Positions 8,042 through 15,825 of a stretch of 64,000 nucleotides of DNA are shown here, one piece after another. The DNA lies in assembly GCF_030812335.1 (NCBI RefSeq), contig NZ_JAUSSN010000008.1, positions 205,607 through 269,606 on the forward strand, read 5' to 3'. Within the stretch, counting starts at the first letter, position 1. Each line of letters starts with the position of its first letter. The stretch is from Pseudarthrobacter oxydans (GTDB lineage: Bacteria > Actinomycetota > Actinomycetes > Actinomycetales > Micrococcaceae). The notes beneath the pieces are model-generated. The model was given only the letters and a program-made list of their open reading frames with translations, did not search any database and was not told the origin of the DNA. The translations under genes were made by a program, and so were the position numbers.

Positions 8042-8620
8042 TCATGGCGAGGGTTCCTGTCCGTTGAGCGGAGCCATCAGGCGGTCCTTGATCTCCCTGA
8101 TTGAAAGAACCTGTTGACGGTATTCGCGGCAGAGAATGTCCTGGACGGCAGCTGCTGCCTCGGGGTTCTCCGAAGCCGTCGCCTCGGCGGCGTAGACGAC
8201 GCGGACGTTGTGACCGAACGCGTCTGCGGCGGTCTGTGCGATGCAGTTGTGTGTGGAGACCCCGACGAGCGCGATCGTGTCGATGTTCCAGTTCCGCAAC
8301 CGCAGCAACAAATCCGTTCCCAGGAATGCACTGTCCCGTGTCTTTACCATCTGAGGCAGACCCTCGGTCCTGAGCCCGGAGACGAAGTCAGACTGGGACG
8401 TTCCCCGAAAAATGAAGCCCTGATCGTCCTCCAGCATGTTCAGGGTCCAGGTCGACTTGTCCTCTTCGTGCTCGGTCTTCACCAGCAGGACCTTCGCGCC
8501 GCTCTCCTGCGCCGCGGCGATGATCCCGTTGCACGCCATCGTCACGCTCTCGCGGCAGTTGCTGAGGACGGGATCCTCGAAAAAGGCGTTCTGCATGTCT
8601 ATGACCAGTACCGCGATCAC
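8042..8620 (-). CDS. Isochorismatase-like cysteine hydrolase
   Basis: 192 residues with the isochorismatase fold. The catalytic triad is visible as Asp8 (VLVIDMQNAFF), Lys93 (MVKTRDSAF) and Cys126 (GVSTHNCIAQTAADA). The cis-peptide region before the Cys is conserved. Family members hydrolyse isochorismate, nicotinamide, N-carbamoyl or similar amides; the substrate is not determined by these motifs. It overlaps the upstream small membrane-protein gene by 4 bases (8617-8620), so the two are translationally coupled. Confidence 0.88.
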   Translation of the reverse strand: MIAVLVIDMQNAFFEDPVLSNCRESVTMACNGIIAAAQESGAKVLLVKTEHEEDKSTWTLNMLEDDQGFIFRGTSQSDFVSGLRTEGLPQMVKTRDSAFLGTDLLLRLRNWNIDTIALVGVSTHNCIAQTAADAFGHNVRVVYAAEATASENPEAAAAVQDILCREYRQQVLSIREIKDRLMAPLNGQEPSP

Positions 8621-8961
8621 TTCGGTCCCTCCGAGCGTTGGTCACGGGCGCGCCGAACGGACTTTGACGACGGTCCGCCCCCGCCGCGCCGCCAGACCAC
8701 GGCTGCCGCACCGATCGCAAGGATCAGCGCTACGGCTATCACATAGGGGGCGTAGTCCACTCGGGTTTCCTTGGCCTCCGGCGGCTCGCCGGTGCCCGGA
8801 TCCACAGGACCGGGAGGCGTGGCTGTATCGGTAGGGGTGGCCGCGGAGACCGGGCTCACAGCGCTCACGGGAGGCGAGGCTGCGCCGGCCGCAATCCCCG
8901 GAATCAGGACTGTCGCGCACAGCACCAAAGCGGCGAGGGCAGTTCTCAGGACAGCAGACAT
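8617..8961 (-). CDS. Small exported protein with C-terminal membrane anchor
   Basis: 114 residues with a signal peptide (about 1-27, AAGAA), a Ser/Thr/Pro-rich extracellular stalk to about residue 68, one transmembrane segment (APYVIAVALILAIGAAAVVW) and a basic cytoplasmic tail. The architecture suggests a surface-anchored stalk, but no family is recognised. AAGGAG precedes the ATG. Its stop region overlaps the start of the isochorismatase-like gene. Confidence 0.7.
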   Translation of the reverse strand: MSAVLRTALAALVLCATVLIPGIAAGAASPPVSAVSPVSAATPTDTATPPGPVDPGTGEPPEAKETRVDYAPYVIAVALILAIGAAAVVWRRGGGGPSSKSVRRARDQRSEGPK

Positions 8962-9058
8962 CGGATTCTCCTTGAGTTAAACGAAGGTGTGGACATCGGC
9001 CGGCGCCGGCTGGCCGGTCGCCAGGCCGGGGCGGATCTGACCGTCCGGCACGCGACGT

Positions 9059-9412
9059 TCATGGCACCGCGTTCCGCATGCCTCGGCCCTCATTGACAAC
9101 AGCGCCCTGCGCCGTCCCCTGCTGGACCTGCCAGTCCCGCACCCCAGCCACAGGATCAGTTTCACTCCCGCCTGAGGGGTGACGTTGCGGCGTTTCCTTT
9201 CCCTCGCGCAGCCTGACGCGGGCGGCAGGGACACCTATCAGCGTCGCGTGGCCCCCGTCTTCGGCTTCCAGATCCAGGTGTACCAGCCGGCGTCGGCGCT
9301 CTTTTGCCAGGACCGCGAAGCCGGAGCCCGCGATTTTCAGGATCTGCCCCTCCCGGACCTCACGGAGGCTTTGCTCAACAAATAGGTGACCGCCTGCGAA
9401 TTGCTTACTCAT
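9059..9412 (-). CDS. Hypothetical protein, 117 residues
   Basis: Not recognised. The N-terminal half is conserved-looking and beta-rich (GGHLFVEQSLREVREGQI, then a GSGFAVLAKERRRRLVHLDL strand pair). The last 40 residues are low-complexity and Gln/Gly-rich. ATG 9412 has an AAAGGGGG ribosome site about 9 bases upstream. It is isolated; a perfect 48-bp palindrome lies upstream of its promoter region. Confidence 0.45.
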   Translation of the reverse strand: MSKQFAGGHLFVEQSLREVREGQILKIAGSGFAVLAKERRRRLVHLDLEAEDGGHATLIGVPAARVRLREGKETPQRHPSGGSETDPVAGVRDWQVQQGTAQGAVVNEGRGMRNAVP

Positions 9413-9551
9413 GAAACCGACCCCCTTTGACAGGCTCATCTGGCGGATGTCACTCATCAGTATGCTTACTATATGTGCGCCCGCGCGCCTGTGCCAGATA
9501 GTCCGGCAAAGTCCCCATGCCAGCGGGCCAGAGGCAGAATGTATCCCGCGG

Positions 9552-9599
9552 CAGTGCCTTACCTCCCCCTCGGCCGGCCGAGGGGGAGGTAAGGCACTG
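9552..9599. repeat. Perfect 48-bp palindrome
   Basis: Two 24-base arms are exact reverse complements with no spacer. The centre is GGCC/GGCC at 9575-9576, and the arms begin CAGTGCCTTACC. As RNA it would make a very stable hairpin on either strand. It lies 56 bases after the SRPBCC gene's stop, so transcription termination is the simplest role, though there is no T-tract. Confidence 0.85.
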
Positions 9600-9655
9600 G
9601 CCCCGGATCCGGCGCGTCCGTGAAGGGCTGCCGGGGCGCCTGACGCGGCCGGTCC

Positions 9656-10108
9656 CTACGTGCGGCTACCCAACACCGCCTGCAATTTCTCGAACGACTC
9701 GGTCCATCCGCTGCGGTGCAGGGCCAGCCGCTCCTCGGTCAGGAAGGGTCCCTGCGAGAGCGCCAGGCGCGTGTCCTCGCCGGTGAGCCCAAGGGAGAGG
9801 TCGACGACGGTTTCCTGGTCGTCCGGTGTCGGTTCCTCCCAGCGGAAGGTGTACACCAGGCGCCAGGGAGGATCAATCTCCAGGAACTCCCCGGAGAGGT
9901 GGAACGGTTCGCCGTCCGGCGGCGCCATACGGAATCCATAGCGGCCGCCTTCGGTGAGGTTCAGTTCGGCCGCGGGAATCGTGAAACCGTGCGGACCCCA
10001 CCACTTCACCAGTTCGGTCGATTCGGTCAGCATCCGGAAGACTTCTTCCGGGGGAGCATCGAGCGTGTATTCGAGGTTCAAGACCAGTCCGCCGGTTTCC
10101 TCATTCAT
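9656..10108 (-). CDS. SRPBCC (AHSA1-like) domain protein
   Basis: 150 residues with the START-like fold. YTLDAPPEEVFRMLTES and WWGPHGF form the first strand and cavity helix. GGRYGFRMAPPDGEPFHLSG and PWRLVYTFRWEE form the central sheet, and SGWTESFEKLQAVL is the long C-terminal helix. AHSA1-type proteins bind hydrophobic ligands; bacterial members often pair with an ArsR regulator. Here none is adjacent, unlike the fused gene at 22262-23011. No substrate is known. Confidence 0.85.
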   Translation of the reverse strand: MNEETGGLVLNLEYTLDAPPEEVFRMLTESTELVKWWGPHGFTIPAAELNLTEGGRYGFRMAPPDGEPFHLSGEFLEIDPPWRLVYTFRWEEPTPDDQETVVDLSLGLTGEDTRLALSQGPFLTEERLALHRSGWTESFEKLQAVLGSRT

Positions 10109-10163
10109 TGCTCAACTCTGACAGCCTGCGGACGATCACGGAAGGGGACCTCGCACCCGCCTG

Positions 10164-11933
10164 TCAGGTTGCCAGCGCCAGTAGCTTGCCTTCCGTCACA
10201 GCCTGGCGGGACAGCGTTTTGTAGCCCTCCTGCTCGAACAGCACCGTGATCACGTCCTCCTCGTGCCGCATGACCAGGCCCGGCCCCCATTCCTTGTGGA
10301 TGACGGCGGCCTGGAGCGGGAAAGGATTCCCGTCCGCGGCGGCCATGGCGCCGTCGTCGTAGTCTTTTTCCTGCGCGGAGCCGTCGGCGCAGGTATCGCA
10401 GTTGCCGCAGGGCTCGGGGAGGTCCTCGCCGAAGTAGCCCAGCAGGAACTGGCGCCGGCAGCCGTCCGTTTCGGCGTAGCCGCGCATCATCTCAATGCGG
10501 GAGCGGTCCACCCGCTGGCGTGCCTCGGCATGTTCGACGGCGCGTTCCACCACCGTTGGCAGCTGCGCGCCCGAGTCCAGCCGGATGCCGTGCTTGCCGG
10601 CCCGGACGGCGCGGGTTTCCTGCAGCTGGTTCAGCAAACCGGTGAGCTTCCGCGGGGAGAAGCCGGTCTGCTCCGCAAGGGCCTTTTGCTTCAGGGGTCC
10701 GTCCGCGGCGCGCAGGGCCTGCAGGACGGCCAGGAGCGATTCCTCGTCCGGGGCGTGCGTGCCAAAGAACTTGCGCAGGCCCAGGTCCTCGGCCCGGTAG
10801 TGAAGGGTAGCCGAGGCGGCTTCACCGTCACGCCCCGAGCGGCCGATCTCTTGGTAGTAGCTGTCCAACGAGTCAGGAATGTCGGCGTGGACGACGAAGC
10901 GGACGTTGGGTTTGTCGATACCCATGCCGAAGGCCGTGGTGGCCACGACCACGTCGAGTTCGTCGTCCAGGAACTGCTCGTGGACGCGGTCCCGCTCGCC
11001 CTGCTTCCGGCCGGCGTGGTACGCCTCGGCGCGCAGGCCCAGTCCGATGAGCTCGGCGGCGTAGGCCTCTGCGTCCTTGCGGGTGGCGGTGTACAGCAGT
11101 CCGGGACCTTTAAGCCCGGACACCTGCTCTGTGACGTCGCGGCGTTTGTCCCGGTCCCTGTGGTGGCGGATCACGTCCAGCCCGATGTTGGGTCGGTCGA
11201 AACCGTGGACCAGAACCAGCGGGTCCTTCATGCGCAGGCGCTGCTGGATCTCCTCGCGGACCGGGGGAGAAGCGGTGGCGGTGAGGCCGACGACGGTCGG
11301 GTTGCCGAGCTGTCCGCGGACCTCGCCGAGGCGCAGGTAGTCGGGCCGGAAATCGTGGCCCCAGGAGGAGACGCAGTGTGCCTCGTCCACCACGAACAGG
11401 GAAACGTCCAGGGCGGCGAGTCGTTCGATGGTGTCGGCCTTCGCGAGCTGTTCGGGGGCGAGGAAGATGAAGACGGCGTCGCCGCGTTCGGCGGCGTCCC
11501 AGGCCGCATTCACCTCCGAATCGCTGCGGCCGGAGTTGATGGCCACGGCGGCCTCGCCGCCCAGCGTCTCCAGCAGTCCGTCCAGCTGGTCCCCCTGCAG
11601 GGCGATCAGCGGGGAAACCACGACGGCGGGACCGCGGCTCAAACTGCCGGGTTCGGCGCCGTTTCCGGCCGCGTGGTCCTGGTCTCTGCCCTGGCTTTGG
11701 TGGAGGTGCAGCGCGGCCACCTGGTAGATGGCGGATTTGCCGTAGCCGGTGGGCATTACGGCAAGGACGTCCCGGCCGTTGACGAGGGCGCGCATTCCGG
11801 CGAGCTGGCCGGCGCGGAGGCGGGGGAGCCCGAAGGTGGCGTCTGCGAGCTGGCGGAGGCCGGCGTCGGGATCCTGAGTCGTGCCGGTTTCAGCGGTGTC
11901 AGCCGGGCCGGCGGGGCCAAGCGCCTCGGTCAT
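10164..11933 (-). CDS. recQ: ATP-dependent DNA helicase RecQ
   Basis: 589-residue superfamily 2 helicase, unwinding 3'-5' in recombination and repair. Walker A is MPTGYGKSA (60-68), DEAH is at 183-186, followed by the aromatic-rich loop CVSSWGHDFRPDYL. Helicase C motifs include GMGIDKPNVRFVVH and the arginine-finger region YYQEIGRSGRDG. The RQC zinc site (CRRQFLLGYFGE then CGNCDTC) is present. No HRDC domain is visible; the C-terminus is a short beta-rich module also seen in actinobacterial RecQ. A Gly/Asp-rich insert lies at about residues 80-100. The ribosome site is GGAG upstream of ATG. Confidence 0.93.
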   Translation of the reverse strand: MTEALGPAGPADTAETGTTQDPDAGLRQLADATFGLPRLRAGQLAGMRALVNGRDVLAVMPTGYGKSAIYQVAALHLHQSQGRDQDHAAGNGAEPGSLSRGPAVVVSPLIALQGDQLDGLLETLGGEAAVAINSGRSDSEVNAAWDAAERGDAVFIFLAPEQLAKADTIERLAALDVSLFVVDEAHCVSSWGHDFRPDYLRLGEVRGQLGNPTVVGLTATASPPVREEIQQRLRMKDPLVLVHGFDRPNIGLDVIRHHRDRDKRRDVTEQVSGLKGPGLLYTATRKDAEAYAAELIGLGLRAEAYHAGRKQGERDRVHEQFLDDELDVVVATTAFGMGIDKPNVRFVVHADIPDSLDSYYQEIGRSGRDGEAASATLHYRAEDLGLRKFFGTHAPDEESLLAVLQALRAADGPLKQKALAEQTGFSPRKLTGLLNQLQETRAVRAGKHGIRLDSGAQLPTVVERAVEHAEARQRVDRSRIEMMRGYAETDGCRRQFLLGYFGEDLPEPCGNCDTCADGSAQEKDYDDGAMAAADGNPFPLQAAVIHKEWGPGLVMRHEEDVITVLFEQEGYKTLSRQAVTEGKLLALAT

Positions 11934-12015
11934 GATGGCAGCTCCGTGGGGTGCGATCCGATGGCCGGGCTGCTTCAGCCGAAGAATCCAGCATAACGCT
12001 TTGGCGTTGTCACCG

Positions 12016-12059
12016 GGAGCCGCCAGGGGTAGGCCTCGGAGCCGCCAGGGGTAGGCCTC
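12016..12059. repeat. Two tandem copies of a 22-bp unit copied from the neighbouring gene
   Basis: Units at 12016-12037 and 12038-12059 are identical (each starts GGAGCCGCCAGGGG). The 20 bases at 12045-12064 are identical to 12404-12423 inside the flavin monooxygenase gene, where they code for the EAYPWL region. The intergenic copy therefore looks like a small duplication of coding sequence. Confidence 0.75.
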
Positions 12060-12181
12060 GGTGACGCCTGCACGGTGGGCCCTGTCACCTGCCCCTCACT
12101 GCCCGTCCAGCCGAGGTTTAGGGGCCGGTGAGCTCCACGCGTTTCCGAGATCTGTCCTGGCCACGGAAGTCTCCCCCTGCC

Positions 12182-13327
12182 TTATGCCGCCAGCCCGCTC
12201 CGGACCTCCGCTGCGGGCTGCGGCGTCCGGGTGGCGGCGAGCCGCTTCGCCAGGTACTTGGCGTCCCGGCCCACGCCGGGGAGGGTCTCCGATGCTTCGG
12301 CGAAGATGAGCTCTTTCCCCAGCAGGTACAGGCCCGGCAGGGCATCCACGATCCCGCGGTGCTGCTGCTCCCGCCAGTTCGCGGGCAGCGCCGGGATGTC
12401 CAGCCAGGGGTAGGCCTCGGTGAAGCCGGTGCACCAGATGACGTTTGCCACCGAAAGGCGCCGGCCGCCGTCGAGCATTACTTCGCCGTCCTCAACTCCG
12501 GTGACCCGAGGCACCAGGTGGACGCCGGCGGCGCCGAGGTCCGCGAGCTTGGTGCGGATCAGCGGCCTGGCCATGGCCCCGATCTTGGGCAGCGCCTTGC
12601 GCCCGACCGGGGTGTTGGTGGTCAGCACGTGCAGCCCGGCGAAGCGGATCACCGGGAACACGAAGCGGGCCGCGGCCCGGCCGTGCCGGAACGGGAGCTC
12701 GCCGCTCGGCTTGCCGGCCAGCCAGGTTTCGTGCGTGCGGCTGGTCTCCAGTGCTATTTCCGCCCCGGAGTTGCCCACCCCCACCACCAGCACGGAACCG
12801 GGCTGGAGCTGGCCCGGGTTCCTGTACTGGTGGGAGTGCAGCTGCACGACGTCGGACGGCAGTTCCGCCGCGAAGCCCGGCGTCCTGGGCAGCTGGCAGG
12901 CGCCTGTGGCGAGAACGACGTTCGCCGCCGTCCAGCGCTGCGTCCCGGCCGTGACCTGGAACCGCTGCCCGTCGTGGCTCAGCCGGGTGACGGCCGAGTT
13001 GGGCCGGACCGGCAGGTGGAACCGGGAGGCGTAGTCCTCCAGATAGTCCGCCTGTTCGTCCTTGGTGGGGAAGGCGAGGGGATCGCCCGGGAAGGGCCGG
13101 CCGGGCAGGCCGTCGTACTTCGCGGGGGTGAACAGGCGCAGCGAGTCCCAGCGGCTGCGCCACGCGTCGCCAACCCGCGTGCCGGCGTCGAGAATGACAA
13201 AGTCCCGGTGCTGCTGCGCCAGGTAGTAGCCCAGCGCGAGGCCGGACTGTCCGCCGCCGATGATGACGGTGTCGACGGCGGCAGTGCCGACAGCGCCGCC
13301 GGTGTCGGTTGCTGGGGTGGTGTTCAT
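12182..13327 (-). CDS. Flavin-containing monooxygenase / NAD(P)-FAD oxidoreductase
   Basis: 381 residues. The FAD dinucleotide fold is near the N-terminus (VIIGGGQSGLALGYYL, 21-36). After GDAWRSRWDSLRLFTP there is a second Rossmann motif VLVVGVGNSGAEIALE for NADPH. LATGACQLPRTP is the usual ATG-type FAD motif. This is the CzcO / putative flavoprotein class of Baeyer-Villiger-like monooxygenases. The substrate is unknown. It lies downstream of a PQ-loop-like membrane protein on the same strand (38 bases), under a LuxR-type regulator gene. Confidence 0.88.
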   Translation of the reverse strand: MNTTPATDTGGAVGTAAVDTVIIGGGQSGLALGYYLAQQHRDFVILDAGTRVGDAWRSRWDSLRLFTPAKYDGLPGRPFPGDPLAFPTKDEQADYLEDYASRFHLPVRPNSAVTRLSHDGQRFQVTAGTQRWTAANVVLATGACQLPRTPGFAAELPSDVVQLHSHQYRNPGQLQPGSVLVVGVGNSGAEIALETSRTHETWLAGKPSGELPFRHGRAAARFVFPVIRFAGLHVLTTNTPVGRKALPKIGAMARPLIRTKLADLGAAGVHLVPRVTGVEDGEVMLDGGRRLSVANVIWCTGFTEAYPWLDIPALPANWREQQHRGIVDALPGLYLLGKELIFAEASETLPGVGRDAKYLAKRLAATRTPQPAAEVRSGLAA

Positions 13328-13365
13328 GGTGGTGCCTCCTAGTTGTGGTACGTGCAGTGGAGCGG

Positions 13366-13674
13366 TTATGAACGCTGTGCCCGCTGCGCCTGCTGTGTAA
13401 AGGGGGTGCCCGCAGGTCCGGACCGGAAGCGCAGGTACCAGATGAGCAGGAGCGCGGAGGCGACGACGTAGAAGAAGTGCAGGAGCCAGATCGGTCCCGG
13501 CGGGAGGCTGAGGACGTAGACGGAGTGCACTGCGTTGGCGACGTTGCTCAGCGCGAGGTAGCCGAGGCTGTAGGAGTCAAGATCCCTCGTGTGGAGGGCC
13601 TTGAGCAGCATCGGCAGGTAGCTCACGGCGAAGAGGCCGGTGGAAACCATTCCTGCGAGCACGTAAACGTTCAT
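13366..13674 (-). CDS. PQ-loop/SemiSWEET-like small membrane protein
   Basis: 102 residues with three hydrophobic helices. The first contains SYLPMLLKALHTRDLDSYSL, which fits the PQ-loop pattern (helix with Pro, then a Ser-rich turn). Helices two and three are NVANAVHSVYVLSLPPGP and LLHFFYVVASALLLIWYL. SemiSWEET proteins dimerise to transport sugars, but the Gln of the PQ pair is Met here, so transport is unproven. ATG 13674 is preferred over upstream codons because the helix starts there. It sits between the LuxR and monooxygenase genes. Confidence 0.6.
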   Translation of the reverse strand: MNVYVLAGMVSTGLFAVSYLPMLLKALHTRDLDSYSLGYLALSNVANAVHSVYVLSLPPGPIWLLHFFYVVASALLLIWYLRFRSGPAGTPFTQQAQRAQRS

Positions 13675-13720
13675 GCCATTAACGCTATTTTTCGTCGCCC
13701 CGCGGCGAATCGGGCGAATC

Positions 13721-13759
13721 ACCCATTTCCCGCGAGAACTCCGGCGGTGGGGAATGGGT
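13721..13759 (-). terminator. Inverted repeat downstream of the LuxR gene
   Basis: ACCCATTTCCC and GGGGAATGGGT are 11-base arms with one mismatch and a 17-base loop, 22 bases after the regulator's stop. Overlapping direct repeats GGCGAATC/GGGCGAATC at 13704-13720 lie in the leader of the next gene. Confidence 0.5.
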
Positions 13760-13780
13760 AATTCTATGCAGGGAGGCAGG

Positions 13781-15478
13781 TCAGGCGAGTCCGTGCTGGT
13801 AGGCGTAGGCCGTGACGGCGGCCCGGGAGGTCAGGCCCAGCTTGGTGAAGATGTTGCTCAGGTGCCGGGCCACCGTTTTTTCGCTGATGAACAGCTCGGC
13901 CGCGATGGTTCGGTTGCTCAGTCCGGCGGAGACGAGCCGGACCACCTCGGTTTCGCGGGCCGTGAGCGGCCCGGCGTCGGCGGCGTGCTGGGCGTCGTGC
14001 CCGGTGGGCGCCGGGGTTGTCCTCGCCGCGGCTGTCCGGGAAGGAGCAGTCCGGGCGTCCGGCGCTGCGGGCAGCGGTTGCTCCAGCCCCGCCAGCGCCG
14101 GCGCGGCGCCCAGCTCGGCAAATACTGCCCGGGCCGCCTCGCGTTCCAGCCGGGCGGATTCCTCATCGCCGAGCGCGGCGCACAGCCTGGCCAGGAGGGC
14201 GCGGCAGCGGGCTGCTTCGAACGGGGCGTCGAGGCCGAGCCAGCGGGACCACGCGCGGCGGAGCGGGACCAGGGCAGCCGCGGGGTCGCCGTCGTGGAAC
14301 AGGAGAGCGGCCTCGGACTGCTCGGCGAGGGCGTGCAGCAGGGGCATGTCGACCGCGGCGCACAGTGCGGCCAGCTCCTCCACGGCGGCCCGGGCCGCCG
14401 GTGCGTCGCCTGCTGCCAGTTCGATCTCCACCCGGGCAGCGAGCATCCGGCGGCGGTAGGCAGGGTCGATGCCGTCCATGGCCTGCCGGAGCAGGGACTG
14501 GGCCTGCTCCGGCCTGCCCTGGGCCAGGCGGAGGAGCGCCAGCCCGGGCTGCGGCGGGAACCCGGTCTCCTGGGCGTGCAGGTAGCAGGCCTCGGCGGCG
14601 TCGAAGTCGCCCCGCAGCCGGTGGATTTCGCCTTGTTCGTAGAAGCCGCCGTAGATGGCCATGCGGTCGCCGCGGTAGGCGAAGTCCTGCGCCGTTTTGG
14701 CCGCGTCGATCGCCTCGGCCCAGGCACCGTGCAGCCGGTACAGCTCGGCCCGGTGCATCTGGCACTGGCCGCTGAAGGCCACCAGCTTCTGCTGCGCGTC
14801 GCACCACCGGTCCAGCGCCCGTGTCCACTCGTGGGCGCGGTGCAGATCGAAGGCCAGGTGGCAGGTTTCGATCACCGCGCAGTAGATGATCCCGGCGGGG
14901 ACCGGGGAGATTTCCCCGACGGTGACGGCGACCATGGCTTCGTCGAGCAGGGCCAGGCCGGCGTCGAACTCACCCAGCAGGACCTTGGCCTGCCCGAGGC
15001 CCAGCGTGCCGAGGGCGGCCGAGTCGGCGTCGCCGCGCGCCCGTCCGAGGTCGGCGGCCCGGGTGAAGGAGGCCGCGGCGGTGGCGCCGTCGCCCTGGTA
15101 GAGGGCGGCCAGCCCGACAGGGACGGACAGCAGGCCCTCGAAGGGGCAGGGCTCGGGCAGGTCCTCGACGATCCGGTGGGCGCGGGCGAGCCAGCCGGCG
15201 CCGCGGGCCGGTTCGCCCAGCAGGATGAGGTTCAACCCGGTCCAGACGGCGCAGCGGGCGGCGGCGGTGTAGTCGCAGTCGGCGAGGTACTTCAGGTGCG
15301 CCCGGGCCAGGATGTCCACTCCCTCGGAGCCCCGGCCGGTGAGGATGACGGAGGTGGCCAGCTGTTCCAGGTCGCCGGCCGGAAGTTCGGCGTCGTGGTC
15401 GGCGGCGGTGTACTGCCCGACGGCGTCCGGCCAGCGCCGTTCGGCGTAGGCTTCCCGGCCGTCTGCGAGTGTCGACAT
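13781..15478 (-). CDS. LuxR-family regulator with TPR-like sensor region
   Basis: 565 residues. Residues 1-480 are a long alpha-helical array of Ala/Leu-rich repeats of TPR character (for example WPDAVGQYTAADHDAELPAG and AAEACYLHAQETG). The last 65 residues are a GerE/LuxR helix-turn-helix: LTARETEVVRLVSAGLSNRT, IAAELFISEKTVARHLSNIF. There is no ATPase P-loop, so it is not a full MalT/LAL protein. The target is unknown; the small membrane protein and monooxygenase downstream are candidates. Confidence 0.85.
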   Translation of the reverse strand: MSTLADGREAYAERRWPDAVGQYTAADHDAELPAGDLEQLATSVILTGRGSEGVDILARAHLKYLADCDYTAAARCAVWTGLNLILLGEPARGAGWLARAHRIVEDLPEPCPFEGLLSVPVGLAALYQGDGATAAASFTRAADLGRARGDADSAALGTLGLGQAKVLLGEFDAGLALLDEAMVAVTVGEISPVPAGIIYCAVIETCHLAFDLHRAHEWTRALDRWCDAQQKLVAFSGQCQMHRAELYRLHGAWAEAIDAAKTAQDFAYRGDRMAIYGGFYEQGEIHRLRGDFDAAEACYLHAQETGFPPQPGLALLRLAQGRPEQAQSLLRQAMDGIDPAYRRRMLAARVEIELAAGDAPAARAAVEELAALCAAVDMPLLHALAEQSEAALLFHDGDPAAALVPLRRAWSRWLGLDAPFEAARCRALLARLCAALGDEESARLEREAARAVFAELGAAPALAGLEQPLPAAPDARTAPSRTAAARTTPAPTGHDAQHAADAGPLTARETEVVRLVSAGLSNRTIAAELFISEKTVARHLSNIFTKLGLTSRAAVTAYAYQHGLA

Positions 15479-15768
15479 CGCGCCTCCCCGTTCCCGGTGG
15501 CGGGTCTGAGCCTGTGGGCGCTGCGCGGCACTCCCGGAACAAGTTGTGGGCGGCGCGGCCCGTCATCTACTTTTCAGGCTACCGCCGGGGTTAAAGGGCG
15601 GCAAGATGCGGGCCGACGCGTCAACTGGGCGGGCATATAAACCACGACGGCGGCGCGCGGGTGGCGCTCGCCGGCCGCCTCAGGTGTACATCAGGGAGCC
15701 GCACGCAAGGCACAGCGATGCCGTCAGGACTCCCGTCCCGACGGCAGGAGTAGAAGGCGCAGAAAGAA
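15479..15768. other. Intergenic region with a copied gene end
   Basis: 290 bases without a convincing gene between the LuxR start and the MHS transporter terminator. The only recognisable content is the partial duplication at 15643-15701. Promoter elements for the LuxR gene must lie here, but no clear -35/-10 pair stands out. Confidence 0.5.
15643..15701 (-). repeat. Partial duplicate of the ArsR-SRPBCC gene 3' end and its terminator arm
   Basis: CCACGACGGCGGCG and, after a divergent stretch, CTCAGGTGTACATCAGGGAG match 22222-22283. There the second block encodes the C-terminal SLMYT of the ArsR-SRPBCC protein. 22 of 23 bases agree in the second block. No upstream coding part remains, so this is a relic of a lost homologue or a copied fragment. 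Confidence 0.6.
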
Positions 15769-15807
15769 GGGCGCCGTCCAGGTCTGCCTTTGACCCGGAC
15801 GACGCCC
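15769..15807 (-). terminator. Terminator of the MHS transporter operon
   Basis: GGGCGCCGTCC and GGACGACGCCC pair with one mismatch over 11 bp. On the minus strand the stem is followed by TTCTTTCT. It starts 19 bases beyond the transporter stop. Confidence 0.75.
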
Positions 15808-15825
15808 GCCTTACTTCAGGGAGTA

